NCBI RefSeq assembly: GCF_000090795.2
Contig: NW_003546274.1
Span: 399,862 to 425,811, forward strand
Length of the DNA stretch: 25,950 nucleotides
Direction of reading: 5' to 3'
Source of the DNA: Amphimedon queenslandica
Taxonomy: Eukaryota > Porifera > Demospongiae > Haplosclerida > Niphatidae
The position numbers were made by a program, and so were the translations under genes. A model generated the notes under the pieces. It saw only the letters and a program-made list of their open reading frames with translations, was not told where the DNA came from and did no database searches. Shown here in pieces: positions 1 to 11,800 of the stretch (within the stretch, counting starts at the first letter, position 1; each line of letters opens with the position of its first letter).

Positions 1-63
1 TCTACTCGTTGATTATTTATTATAATCATGAAGTTGTTATTATTGATATCATTGTTGTTTTAG

Positions 64-911
64 GGACCTCACCAGTTGATTGGTATCATTGCTATTGGAT
101 TCTCTGTCATCCAGGTAACAATAACAAGATTTGTATGAACTTATTAAATATTAAAACCTTATAGGCTTTTATAGCTGTCTTTAGACCTCACGCTGGCAAA
201 TCTCTCAAGTTAGTACTTGTATCATTTCTTATTTTTTAAAGTCCTCTCTCTCTCTCTCTTGCCTTCTTGTATACTAATAGGAGAAAGCTTTTTACTTTCT
301 TTCACAGACTAAATGCAGTTACTATTCTACTGCTAGGAAGTAAGTGGCATTTATTATTTCTGAGTTACAAAATATCATTATTGTATTTTGCATCATCCCT
401 TTACTCTGTAGCTATTGCCTTATTCTGGGGCACATGGTATATACATAAGGAGCACAAGATGGCTCTGCTGTGGATGTACTCGTTGCTTTCTACTGCTCTC
501 CTTCTCTTTTTATTGATTGTTCTCTTTTTGGAATTGAGACAGTACAGATCAAAATGCACAGGTAGAGTACATACAGATTACACTAAAATTTAATCAGGAA
601 ATCATAAATAACGTTTGTTCACGGAAGCCATGTCTCTCTTTATTTTCCTATTTGTTTGTTCATAGAAGCTACGTGTATGTCTTTTTAATTTCTTCTCTCT
701 CTCTCTCTCTCTCCCAGTTATTAATCCTCCAGTCAAGTATCGTAAATTAGATCACCCATCCTCAGATACTGAGGACGAGGACGAGATATTTGTAAAAGAG
801 AATCCTCAGGAATCTTCTAAGAAACATTACGCCTCACCTTATTTCAAAGAAAAGGTACCAGCTGTTCGCTTGCTTTATCATCATTTTATACATATTTATA
901 TGTATTTGTAG
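64..911 (+). CDS. FRRS1-like cytochrome b561 / ferric reductase domain protein, 3' part
   Basis: Proposed exons 64-114, 165-208, 281-339, 412-561 and 718-911; all joins keep frame. The first exons read GPHQLIGIIAIGFSVIQ, then AFIAVFRPHAGKS, then RKLFTFFHRLNAVTILLLG. This resembles the cytochrome b561 core of ferric-chelate reductase 1 / DOMON-b561 proteins, where histidines bind haem and the GPHQ...FRPH...HRLN order is typical. The 412-561 exon adds a further hydrophobic helix after WYIHKEHK. The last exon is an acidic, hydrophilic cytoplasmic tail (SSDTEDEDEIF). The expected role is transmembrane electron transfer or ferric reduction; this is inferred from the family. The N-terminal part (reelin/DOMON in the family) lies left of the window. 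The 3' end is uncertain: reading through 854 gives a stop at 909-911, while splicing 854 to 983 stays open to about 1155, past the AATAAA at 1106, so I prefer the 911 stop. Confidence 0.7.
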
Positions 912-1105
912 GTTATTTTCTTGCTGTATCTTCTACAAAGCTTCACACTAACAGGACTTCTCTCGGCATTCATATTTTACAGGACGTCAGAAGAAAACTA
1001 GTCACACTCTCTCACACACAGTCTTGTGTAATTCTCATTCCCAATGGCATATGTACTATTCACGCTTTATACATGCAATCAAATTTTATTCATATTAGCA
1101 ATGAC

Positions 1106-1111
1106 AATAAA
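1106..1111 (+). terminator. Poly(A) signal AATAAA for the FRRS1-like gene
   Basis: Canonical AATAAA about 195 bp after the preferred stop codon and about 206 bp before the exportin-6 start. The gap 912-1316 holds only this 3' UTR, the signal and the exportin-6 5' region, with no further gene. Confidence 0.5.
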
Positions 1112-1316
1112 AATACAATGGAACACAATACAACGAAACTGCTTCACAACATTTAGAAAAATTTGGCCCGAAATTAAAATTTAATCAAAAGGGGCTGGGC
1201 TTACTATTTTTAACTCTTTGTGCTCTCGCGCGTGTTGGAATGGTGGCTGGCCTCGGGAGGATGCGCTGAACACTGACATCATCTCTTCAACTTTCACTAT
1301 CTCTCTCTCTCGTTTA

Positions 1317-4300
1317 ATGGAGTCGACTCTTAGGGAGTTAGATGGTCTACTAACGAGGCACTTTTCTCCACACTGCACGAATGAAGAAAGACTGGAAATC
1401 AGTATATATTAACTGACATGTAAACCAATGTTTTATCCTGTCTTTAGATAAAATCCTTGATGTCTTTAGCTGTCAGGAAGATGTCTGGAGATATTGCGTA
1501 TTCTTTCTACAAAACTCTAGCAATGACTACGTACTGATGTATGCACTACATGTCATAGAGGTGAGACAGTGTCATTCCATTTATATAATGCCTTTTAGAT
1601 TTATACAAAAATTTGGGTCACAAAAAGAAGACAGCATCAGAAGAGATATGGCACACTTTTCTAGTTTTAGATTAGTCTTGGGACTAAGGATTTGTCTTTA
1701 AAATGTAGTCACACCTCTTCCGCACTGCTGTCTTTTTTATGTGATCAAAAATTTGTAAAGTTAGCATCAGAAGAAGCATGACACACTTTCCTAGTTTTAG
1801 ATTAGTGTTGAGATTATGGTTTAGTTTTTTAAATTTAGCCACACCCCTGCCGTCTTTTTTATGTGATTCAAAATTTTACTATGTGACTTCTCTTTCTGTC
1901 TCTCTCCCCCTTTCTTTTTTCCTTAGAATTTCATCACTCATAGGTGGGACGTGTTAGACTCTTCATGCAAGTTAGAGCTTCGCCAGTTCCTGACCCAGTT
2001 TTTAATAAGAACTTCGTCGTCAGGAGGGGGAGGAGTCTCATCCTTCATACGTAATAAACTGATACATGTGATAGTATTGATTGGTCGTAAAGATTGGCCT
2101 CACAATTATCCCGACTTCCTTGATCATGCAATACAAGTAAGTAAATGAATCAAATAATGTGCTTTAGCTAGGGGCATTCGTTAGTGACTAATCAATATGT
2201 AATGATGATAGTAATGATGATACCAGCAGGTTTCCCTGCATGCACCCATGTGGCTTCTCATCAGTAGATTGTCAAGTTGCTCAAAAATTGGGTCAAAAAG
2301 ACCTGTATTTTTATAGCATAGGGTATTTTGACAAAAATTGCAAGGAGAGAGTTCTTCATTTTTATAATTTTTTCTGATGCATATACATGTTCTTATCTTG
2401 CATAGAAACTTTGAGGTGATTCCGATCAAAGTTGGATTTTTTATGAATTTTTTAAAGTTGCTCAAAAATTAGGCCAATGACCAAAGGCTATAGCCTTTGG
2501 TCAAATTTTGCCAAAAATGGCTAGGAGAGAATTCTCCATTTTTATAATTTTTTCTGATACATATACATGTCCTTATGTTGTGTACCAAGTTTGAGCTGAT
2601 TCCAATCAAATTTGGGTTTTTTATAATTTTTTAGAAGTTGCTCAAAAATTGGACCAATGACCAAAGGCTATTGTAGCCTTGGGTCTTTGGCCAAATTTTG
2701 CCAAAAATGGCTAGGAGAGAATTCTCTAATTTTTTGTCTGATATGCATGTACTTACATGTATGTTGTGTATCAAGTTTGTCTTTCTTTACTTCTCTCTCC
2801 TCCTCTTAAACCTTTCTTCCTCTTCTTAATAGTTTACTAAACAAGAAGGCACACTCCTTATTGGTTTACTCTTCCTCACTACAATATCACAAGAACTAGC
2901 CACTCCCAAGTCCTCTCTCCTTCTCTCCTCGCGTCGAGATGAGCTCCTCTCTCTAATGTCTCAGCACGCTCCACTACTGCTACACACACTCGTTGATATA
3001 TTAAATTCTGCTCTTGAACCTCATCCACAGAATCTTTCTGTAGTAGGTGGTGGCTCACTGCAACTTCCAGTGGAGGTCTGTGAGCAAGCGTTCCGTTGCC
3101 TAGGGCACATGTTCACATGGGTTCCTCTTTCTTCTCTCATCACTCCGGCCATTATTGAAGTCATTTTCCAGTATGCTTATCTTGGCTGTCATAGTGACCC
3201 AGAGCAAGACGACTGTGGTAGTGTTCTTGGTTCTTTAGCAATGGACTGTGTAAATGAGCTGCTCATCAAGAACTGTGTCCCGAGGGATTTTGAGTCTTTC
3301 CTTATGAAGTTCTTTGATCAGTCTTTTTCTCTATTACACAGACTCACTAGTGAGGAGGGAGGAAAGAAAAAAGACTTCTCAAGGCTTGACGACAGGTACA
3401 TGTTGTACGTGTACTGTACATGTATGAATTTAAAAAATCGCAATACATGTACACAAGTATAACTAGTGCTTTCTTGAGTATGTACTTATCAACCGTCATT
3501 AAGGCAATTTGTTTGTTATGGTCTAATGAATCCAGTGTGCATGTAAATAGTCATAAAATGAGTTGTTTTTTTTTAAATGTGGTATTATTAGTATTTTTGT
3601 TCTAGGTACATATCAAAATGTGGTGATTTATTTTACTGGTTTGTGTCCTCTCATCTCAAGAGAGTCGAGTTCAATCCAAACTTCCCTGTCCTTGAGTTCC
3701 TCTCTTTGTTTCACACTTACACCTTCAAGCAGCCAGAGATTGACTCCTTCTGTGTCTGCCTGGACACCTGGGGCACCTTCCTTGATCACCTGATACTCAT
3801 GGCTGAAGATAATGGGGCAGACATTGCGACACACACTTCAAAACATTATGAGAGGTACAAGAAAATAGTAATGAAATAAACAACAACAAAAATAACATCC
3901 TAATTATTAATTTTCTTCTCAGATACAAGAGTGTGTTGCTATCGATGGCTGACAGTGTCTTGAAGAAGATCCAGTTGCATCACAACATGGACGAGTTGCA
4001 AGAAATTGACGACGATACAATAAATGACGTTAGCCATGGGATATCTTGACACTCTCACGTGACTTGTAGTTTGATATCAATTCTAATGTTCTCCATAGGA
4101 TGAAACAGAGTGGCAGAGCTTCTTACGAAAGTCCCTGGAATTTGTCGGTAAAGTTGCTCAACTTTTTCCAATGGAGACATTCGAGATGATAGTGAGTGTT
4201 GAGTGAGTATTTGTGAGTTTTGTTGTTTGTGCCGTAGGTTCCTCTACTGGATCAGTATTCACAGGTGTATCTGAGTCTCTCGCAACTTATTGTTGAAGGA

Positions 4301-6886
4301 CCTAGAAAAGGTATTCCTTTTTTACATGTATATTATTTTTTTTGATGTACATGTAAGTTGCTCCAAAATTGGGCCAAATTCCCTGTGCTATTATAGTATA
4401 GGGTCATTGGCCAAATTTTGCCAAAAATGACTGGGAGAGAATTCTCCATTTTTATAATTTTTTATGGTGCATATGGATCTTCTTATGCTGTGTGAAAAGT
4501 TTGAGTTAATTCCGATCAAAATTGGATTTTTTACGAATTTTTAAAGTTACTTCGAAATTGGACCAAATTCCCTGTACTATAGTACAGGGTCATTGGCCAA
4601 ATTTGAGTTAATTTCAATCAAAATTGGATTTTTTACGAATTTTAAAAGTTGCTCCAAAATTGGACCAAATTCCCTGTACTATAGTACAGGGTTCTTGGCC
4701 AAATTTTGCCAAATTTGACTAGGAGAGAATCCTACATTTTTACAATTTTTTCTGATACATATACATGTTCTCATGTTGTGTAGCAAGTTTGAGCTGATTC
4801 TGCTCAGGTTTAGATTTTTTATGAATTTTAAAAGTTGTTTCCAAATTTGCTAATGTCCACATTTCTAATTAATCTTGATATACATATATCTATTTAATGC
4901 CCATTTTAGAGCATGTTTTGGCGGTATCAGAAGGTGTCCAGTTAGGTTCTTTACATGCGACACTAAAGGACCTCACTTCAGTACTGCAGGCTCTAGGAAG
5001 GATTGCCGAGCATTTCTCTTGTGACCGATTCAATGAGAGGCTACCAAAAGCCCAACAGATTGTTAATCAGTGAGTTTGTTGTCTCAGTATAACTCTGTAC
5101 GCTTTCAGGATATTCTCGTTTTTAGGTTTATACTTATAGCTCAGTTTAGTTCAGAGCATCTTCTTTTTAACCTCGAGTCTCCTGCTCCTCTTATTCTCGA
5201 ACACGACTTCATCGAACTGTAAGCTAAATCTACACTTTTAAATTGATGTTTGATTGATTGATGTTTTAGTTAAAACATCTTGTTTTGTTTTATTCAATAT
5301 AAATTTTTTATAATTAAACTTCTGGTCTTCTTTCTTGTAGACATGCTCAGTCCTTGGGTACCCTTCAAGCCTACCAGCACTGGCTATCCAAGTATTATTT
5401 AGCTTCTCTTAGAGGAGAGCAGAGACAAGATGTCTTCCAGTACATACTATCAGCCTGCATCAGTATCATAGTCAGCGTCATATCCCACGAGATACCAGAG
5501 AAGATAACAATGGCCGCCTGTAGACTCCTCATGTCTCTCTCGTTCACCATTAGACCTCATTTCCTGTCTCAGCTGCCTCAGCTACAGGAGCTAATGGTGT
5601 GCTTGTCTGTCGGAAGGTTTCAGCGATTACCTTTCAAAGTTAATGTTATGCTACACGAGGCACTGGTTGGTATGTTAATACTGCCTTGGCCTAATGTCAG
5701 CGATGGAGAACAAGTAAGGGAAGAGATAGTTCAGCTTGTTTGTACTAATGGATCCTTTCTCCTTTTTTTCCATAGAATTGGGACGCTAGATATCAAGAAT
5801 TGTGTAAGATTATAACTGGACTGACTCTCAACTTTAATAGATACATCAGCTCACCTGGTTTTAGACAGGATCAATCACTTATTCAAGAAGGTTATACATT
5901 TATAATCTTTTTATTATTTTATTTATTTATGTATTTATTTATTTATTCATTTAGCTAAGCATGAGATCAAACAGACACTGTCCCTACTTCAGGAGGTCAT
6001 TGTGTCTGTTAGTTACGAGAGGAAGAGATCAAAGGATATTCTGTACAAGAGCATTGAATCTTTAATGGAGAACATCATCAGCTTATTTGATGTGTACATC
6101 AATGAATCAGGTGAGAGAGAGGGGGGGGGAGAGGGATAATAGTATAACATTATACATTTTAATTTGATTTGTGATTCCTTTTAGATATTCTTGAAGTGTT
6201 GATGAATTTCTTTTATACATTATTTCACGGTCTCTTGTCACAAGTTGGTCCTTCACTTACTGAAAGAGTCACTCAAACTTTCATGTCATTACTCACCAAG
6301 TAAGTGGGTGTGGCTGTTATAGTCAGTAACTCCACCCACATTTTAATTTAGGCAGCATCTGGAGCAGTCGCTATTACAAGAGAACAGCATTGGGAATAAA
6401 GTTGTAGAAAAGTTAGTAACTTTTGAGTTTATGATAAATTATGTTTGTGTTTTTAGGTTTTTAAACGTGTTGAGATTATTGGTACAGAATTATTCCATCA
6501 GTGAGAAAGCTTTTCTTCCGAATATTATTAATTTTGCATTGAAACAAGTTTATCCAATCGTTGTTAATGTAAGTTATGCTAATAAAAATAAATTTTTAAT
6601 GTTGTTCTTTATTAGAGAGAGTTACCTGAAGTCAAATATTCACTATACGAGCTTTTATACCAACTTTTACTTAATAACTGGAGGTTAATTAACTATTGAT
6701 TAATAACTATTTTATCATACTTATTATTTTTTTATTTTACAATTAATAGATATTTCTTTCCTTCTGTTACCAAGAAAACAGTGTCGGGGGAATTTGTCCA
6801 ACACGAAGATGATTTTATGGCAATAATGGAGGTATGTCTCTGTTGTCACTGATGTCTGTCTATCCTCTCAGAGTGTGTCTGAGCAT

Positions 6887-6951
<65 letters not shown>

Positions 6952-8453
6952 CACGTAGCTATGGTATGTGTGTGTCGGTGTTTACATGTATGTCTATCAC
7001 TCCATCTACAATGTATCCTCTTCCTCTCTCAATGTCTATTTGTCACTGAAGGTTATTTTTTATATTTACTACTGTACATGTATGGCAATTGTACCTAATT
7101 ACATGTATGTACTACATGTATGTACATCTTAACTTACATAGCATGTACTGTACATGTATTATTATTCTTTATATTGTTATGTTATTGTTCTATGTCACTG
7201 AAGGTTATTTTTTATATTTACTATTGCACATGTATGGCAATTTTGCCTGATTATGTTCAGTGTACATCTTAACTCTATAGCATGTACTGTACATCGTTAT
7301 ATGTACTTATATTTTTTTTATTGTAGTCATTTGCTCACTCATTCCTTCAGTCTGATATTAATATATTCAGGCATAATCTCGACTCGCTGAGGAGTTTGAA
7401 TAAGTCTCATAAACTCTACTCCAAAGTAATTGACAAGAGCATTAATTGTTTTCAGTAGTATGATCCCTTTCATTTTCTTTGATGTCTCTCTCCATCTTTT
7501 CCCTCTCCCCTCTCTCCCCCTCTCTCTCTCCCCCCTCTCTCTCCCCTAGCATTGTTTTATTTCCAAGATGCGTGAGCCACTTCTTCATCTCTTCCTACAA
7601 GTCCTCACTCAGCAGTCACACGACCTCCTCCAAGAGGAACTGGTTCATTGTGTGTATGGCATAGCAGAGGAGAACTTTATATACTTCCATATGGACTTCC
7701 TCTCTAAGTTTCTTGGCAATATAGACGGTCTTCAACAAGAACAGCAGTTGAGATTAGTAGAGGGATATAACGTAGTACAGGTGAGGGACCACTGTCCTTT
7801 AGAATCATGTAACAGCCCTTTGCTTATAACAGTACTACAATATATTGTATTTCTATTATTTATAAGGGCATTCATCAAGTGTTTGGTTGTATGTTATTCT
7901 TATAGTATGAATGGTGGTTGTATTTTAACGCCATAAAGGGTCTTACTCTACATCAACATTAAATATCAAATAAAGCTAATTCAATACATTGCTTGTTTAT
8001 TTTGCATTGATTTAGTGTGAGTAGGTGTTTGTGCTTTGCCAGACATGTACATGCAGTTTGAATGCGTGTGTGACTATATCCATGGTTTTCTGACAGTCCT
8101 TTCTATCTATGGCATTAATAATAATTACTAATCAATGGTCCATGCTGCCAACATGGATGTTTGTCTGTCACTCTCCCATATGTGTGGTTGCTGATTTGAC
8201 TTGTTATTGTGTTTTGGATGATTATATAAGGGAAAAATTTTCCATATGAGTGCTCATTGGTCATTCCCATGCACTTGGTGTTTACTTATTGTTGGTATAA
8301 ACATTATTATTATTGTTGTTATTGTTGTTTTATTGTTTTAATTAGGATCAGCCTTCGTTCTCTCGTAGTTTGCTTCAGTTTACAAATGATCTTCGCTATT
8401 ATTTATCAATTAATAATTCAAATCAATCGATCCATCAATCATCACTTAAATGA
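1317..8453 (+). CDS. XPO6: Exportin-6 (nuclear export receptor), complete
   Basis: Exons: 1317-1401, 1448-1560, 1927-2136, 2833-3395, 3606-3854, 3923-4028, 4099-4191, 4238-4310, 4910-5069, 5126-5218, 5341-5713, 5776-5890, 5955-6110, 6185-6299, 6352-6411, 6457-6568, 6616-6683, 6750-6831, 7327-7425, 7550-7780, 8346-8453. They sum to 3264 bp, an exact 1087 codons plus stop, close to the vertebrate protein (about 1125). XPO6 hallmarks appear along the whole length: N-terminal MESTLRELDGLLTRHFSP and NDYVLMYALHVIE, SFIRNKLIHVIVLIGRKDWP, LPWPN, SHDLLQEEL, and the C-terminal SFSRSLLQFTNDLRYY. It is an importin-beta/CRM1-type HEAT-repeat karyopherin; the vertebrate protein exports profilin-actin complexes from the nucleus with RanGTP. 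The ATG at 1317 is chosen because the homology begins there; the frame is open upstream to 1218. The last exon encodes only 35 residues and lies past a 565-bp intron. Confidence 0.95.
1561..1926 (+). repeat. XPO6 intron 2 with a 130-bp tandem duplication
   Basis: Two direct copies begin with AGCATCAGAAGA at 1633 and 1763 (130 bp apart) and end near 1755 and 1877. Shared blocks are CTAGTTTTAGATTAGT, the CACACC-rich segment and GTCTTTTTTATGTGAT. The copies differ at scattered positions. The rest of the intron is a pyrimidine tract before the acceptor at 1926. No coding potential seen. Confidence 0.8.
2276..2790 (+). repeat. Array of ~180-bp palindrome-bearing repeat, XPO6 intron 3
   Basis: About three monomers, anchored by GTTGCTCAAAAATT at 2276, 2457 and 2637 (spacing 181 and 180 bp). 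Each carries a block with ...CCAAATTTTGCCAAAAATGGCTAGGAGAGAATTCT..., an A/T-rich spacer with TTTTTTCTGATAC/GCATATACATGT, and AGTTTGAGCTGATTCC. A perfect 24-bp palindrome centred on CTATAG lies at 2479-2502 (left arm GACCAAAGGCTA). The same family recurs in three other introns of this window. No ORF of interest; the repeat is probably non-coding. Confidence 0.85.
4353..4850 (+). repeat. Array of ~180-bp palindrome-bearing repeat, XPO6 intron 8
   Basis: Monomer anchors GTTGCTCC/GTTACTTC occur at 4357, 4546, 4649 and 4834; the third interval is truncated (103 bp), others 185-189 bp. The 20-bp perfect palindrome CCCTGTACTATAGTACAGGG occurs twice, at 4570-4589 and 4673-4692. The first monomer has a diverged version at 4381-4403 whose arms can still pair with two G:U wobbles in the sense RNA. 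Same family as the arrays in XPO6 intron 3, RTK A intron 6 and RTK C. Confidence 0.88.
6889..6948 (+). repeat. (GT)30 microsatellite in XPO6 intron 18
   Basis: Thirty uninterrupted GT units. Open frames across it are artefacts (Cys-Val runs). Confidence 0.97.
7042..7297 (+). repeat. 154-bp tandem duplication in XPO6 intron 18
   Basis: TCACTGAAGGTTATTTTTTA plus following TATTTACT starts at 7042 and again at 7196. Both copies continue with ACATGTATGGCAATT and end near AGCATGTACTGTACAT. Together with the (GT)n tract this accounts for most of the 6832-7326 intron. Confidence 0.8.
7781..8345 (+). other. XPO6 intron 20, with possible alternative 3' end
   Basis: If the donor at 7781 is not used, translation continues in frame to a stop ending at 7936, followed by AATAAA at 7969-7974 and GT-rich sequence from about 8017. 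This would replace the last 35 residues of exportin-6. The remainder of the intron shows no coding signal; it ends in a T-rich tract before the acceptor ATTAG at 8345. Confidence 0.45.
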
Positions 8454-8466
8454 AAGAAATGAACCT

Positions 8467-8513
<47 letters not shown>

Positions 8514-8547
8514 TCTCTCTCCTTTCTCTCTTTCTCTCTCTCTCCCT
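8467..8547 (+). repeat. CT-rich microsatellite in XPO6 3' UTR
   Basis: Interrupted (TC)n tract directly after the XPO6 stop codon. Similar shorter TC tracts occur at about 243-262, 691-715, 7500-7547 and 11744-11772, usually just before splice acceptors. Confidence 0.9.
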
Positions 8548-8704
8548 CTAATCATTACTGGGTTTCTATGATAGATTTATGTGTATTTATATTATTATTA
8601 ATTATTATTATAACAATTGTTGTATATATCATATCAGTTTACACTTTTATGGGAAGAGGAGGTGGAGTAGGATTATTAATAGGAGGAGGTGCAGTGCACT
8701 ACTA

Positions 8705-8714
8705 AATAAATAAA
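8705..8714 (+). terminator. Overlapping poly(A) signals for XPO6
   Basis: AATAAATAAA gives two overlapping AATAAA hexamers about 250 bp after the XPO6 stop and about 107 bp before the RTK A start codon. The 8454-8820 gap thus holds the XPO6 3' UTR and, in little more than 100 bp, whatever core promoter RTK A uses. Confidence 0.7.
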
Positions 8715-8820
8715 ATGTAATTTTGTTTGTTGTCATTAATGTATGAGTTCCTGTGGGCTCCCGTGGCTATTGATATCAAGCTCCTACTGGTAGTACAGCT
8801 CTCAGTTGATTGTGTCTATC

Positions 8821-11800
8821 ATGAGGACTAGTCCTGTTCTGTGGTTCTCTCTATTCTTTCTATTAGGGAACGGTAAGTCATAATAATGTCCTGACTGGTG
8901 TTATTAATTCTTATTTCAGACCCTTTTGGTGCTGTGGCTATTGACTGCTCTCGTTCTCTTCCTTCTCCAACTAATAATGGTGGTGGATCATTCACTGGTG
9001 GAGTACAATTACTCATTCCTTCATGGACCTTCTCTTGTCCTGGATTTATTGATGATTGGTTTGCTCATGTCACTGGTGATACATCAGTTACTGTTGGGAG
9101 TGGAATTGAGTTTCAAGTATTAAAACCAGATCCTGTTAAGAGTAATGCTTACAATCTTATATATGGCAATATGTATGGAGATGATATAGCTGGTGGCTTA
9201 AGTGCTGATGGCAGCAGAATAAGATTTGATGTAAATATTGGGTATCTTCTTCCAGTACGTCCAGGCTATATAGTAGGAGTATACATTGATCCAAATGCAG
9301 TTAATCAGTTAAGTCTGATATATGACAACACAGCAGAAGATATTGATATTTATTATTGGGAGAATCTAACAGGACGAATGTGTGATCTTTCTTTATGTGA
9401 TGCCAAAGTGACAAGAGGAAGCCCATTAATTGGTTGGACATTCAGTGAGTGTACATTATGTATTTTAATATTGATTAGTTACTTTTTAGGAAATGTTACC
9501 AGTGATAATGCTCTATCAACTCAAGAGAATACAATACAAGCACTTAGAATGAATTTACAATATTGTAATGAAACTGAAGCATTGTCATGTGTTCCACCTT
9601 CAGAATCAGTAGAACCAACAATGTCTTCTACTCTCATGCCACCATCATTATCATCAGGTACTAGTTTAATGCCTCCATTACTTTATATTAATCGTCATAT
9701 CTATTAGTCTTCCCTTCTCTTTTAATGTCTACTACTCCATCCTCTACACTCACAACTTCATCTCTTCTTCTCTCTTTTGATTTGTCTTCATTTGCTACTC
9801 CTCCTCCTCCTTCCTCCATCTCAATATCACTCGAAACTCATCCCTCCTCTCCTTACTCTTCTCCCTCCCTCACTCCCCTGTCTCCCTCTTCTTCTCATTC
9901 AGTGACATCTTCAGCTACTCCTTCCTCCTCTTCAACTGATGGCAGTGGAAGTGGAAATGGTGGTGGTGGTATATTTGAAGATCTCTCGATTCAAGTTGTT
10001 GCAGTTCTTGGTGTAATAGTGATCCTACTGTTACTGGTCATCATACTCTCACTCATAATATGTATATGCTGTCTCTGTAGAAGCAAGACCGGTATTGAGG
10101 TATCCGGCTCAGTTGAAAACCCTGGATATGATGGTAAGTATGAGCTGAGGGCCCTACCAGTTGTTTAAGGAACATTAACAGTAACTCTTCATTATTGTAG
10201 CATAGCTTTAATGTATTGTAGTATAGATTTTAGTACACATAAGTGAGTGTTATTTTTTAATACACAAGTCAATAGTTAGTGTATTATTAATCTTGATAGT
10301 GGTATGTAGAGTTCCATAATGTCATTTTTAGTATTATCATTGTATCATTATTAAATCAGACAGTGTTCCTATTCAAGTCATAGACTAATGAGTGATAGTA
10401 AATGAATGATAGTAAATACCACTGGAGCACTGGTACTTGTTATTATTGTTATTACTGTGACGTGTGTGTAACTGTGTATTATAAATCAGTTAATGTTTAA
10501 AGCTTATTGGATTACACTGATACAAATGATACACATAATACCACACATTATCTAACAGTCTAGAAGTAATGTGTAGTAGCTTTCAATCACAAACACACAC
10601 ACATATTGCATGTATAGAAATAGACTGAAACTGTAGTACAGTGATTCCTTTGATAAACATTTAAGATAGCCTATATATGTGAATTGAAATAGATATTACA
10701 TACATGTATATAATCAGAGCTTCAATCACAATTAATATACATGTAAAGCATTGCTTATATGCATCTACTGTTGCAGTGTTTGAATTGATTGTCCCAATGT
10801 ATATTTGTAATTTGTATAAAAAGTAAACTGATGTGATCCCTTATACAAACTAACCTTTTACTGAATGTACACACATGTGTTGTGTGACTGGCCCTTTACA
10901 AAGAAGCTTTAATTGATAACAGCTATTTTAAGAATAATCAAATAATCAACACAGTATAAAGGCCATTGGTATATTGTATGGCTGCTGGGGCAGTGTTAAG
11001 GACAGAATGGGCACTGTAAGTGTTTATGCTTTGACTGGACGGACTCTAATCTCCAGACAGGATAAACTAATTTCTGGGTCACAGTTTGTACACTTTGTTG
11101 TGTTGCTCTTTATTAATGTCATACCGTCCACCATTTTTGTATTGAGATGTAATAGAAGACGCATAGGTCGACAGTAAAGTATGTAATGAAGAGCCCTTTA
11201 TATGATTAGGGAGGGAAAGATTTGTATAAGGATGCTGTATTTGTACAGGAAACTAGAGGAGTACATCGTCAAGTACATAATATACATCTGTGTAATAACA
11301 AGCATGAATGTTGCTTTTTGATTCAAACAGTCAAAACTTTATACATAGATACACATACACTAAATGCTCTCATACACTCAATGCATGTATTCAATACTCT
11401 GTATGTTATCTCCTGTTTTGAATTATGTGTCTCCCTCTGATGTGATAGTTGACTATATCACAGTTCAAAGTTTGTCTAGGATCACCAGAAGAATTCCTTA
11501 TATGTCTACTACCTACAGTGGTCTCTAATGGAGTTACTCCTCCAGTTATAGGATAGCAACCATGGTCACTACTGGGGTATTGAGTGACAGGTGGCTGGTG
11601 GTTATGCTATTGGGAATTGAATGTATATAGTAGTAGTAACACTATTAATGTTTTTACTCTCCTAGCAATCACTAGACTAAATCATTGTTAAATGTCTAGT
11701 ACAATTGTGATCCCATTTGTCTTTTAAATTCTTGAGTATGTCACTCTCTCTCTCCCTCTCTCTCTCTCTCTAGACCCTGGTACCATATCAACCATATCAA

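Noticed and set aside
301..309. Splice acceptor TTTCACAG at about 307 for the third exon of the FRRS1-like gene
   Set aside because: The acceptor at 280 keeps frame and adds RKLFTFFHR, which fits the b561 family; the later one would delete it.
1218..1316. Upstream ATG extending exportin-6 by 33 residues
   Set aside because: The frame is open, but family similarity begins at the ATG at 1317 and the extra residues are Ser/Trp/Cys-rich without similarity.
6834..7098. Open frames with Cys-Val runs
   Set aside because: They are translations of the (GT)30 microsatellite inside an intron.
8257..8571. 104-codon plus-strand frame
   Set aside because: It overlaps the last XPO6 exon in another frame and ends in a translated TC microsatellite.
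10974..11177. 67-codon frame in RTK A intron 4
   Set aside because: No ATG at its start, no similarity recognised, AT-rich intron context.
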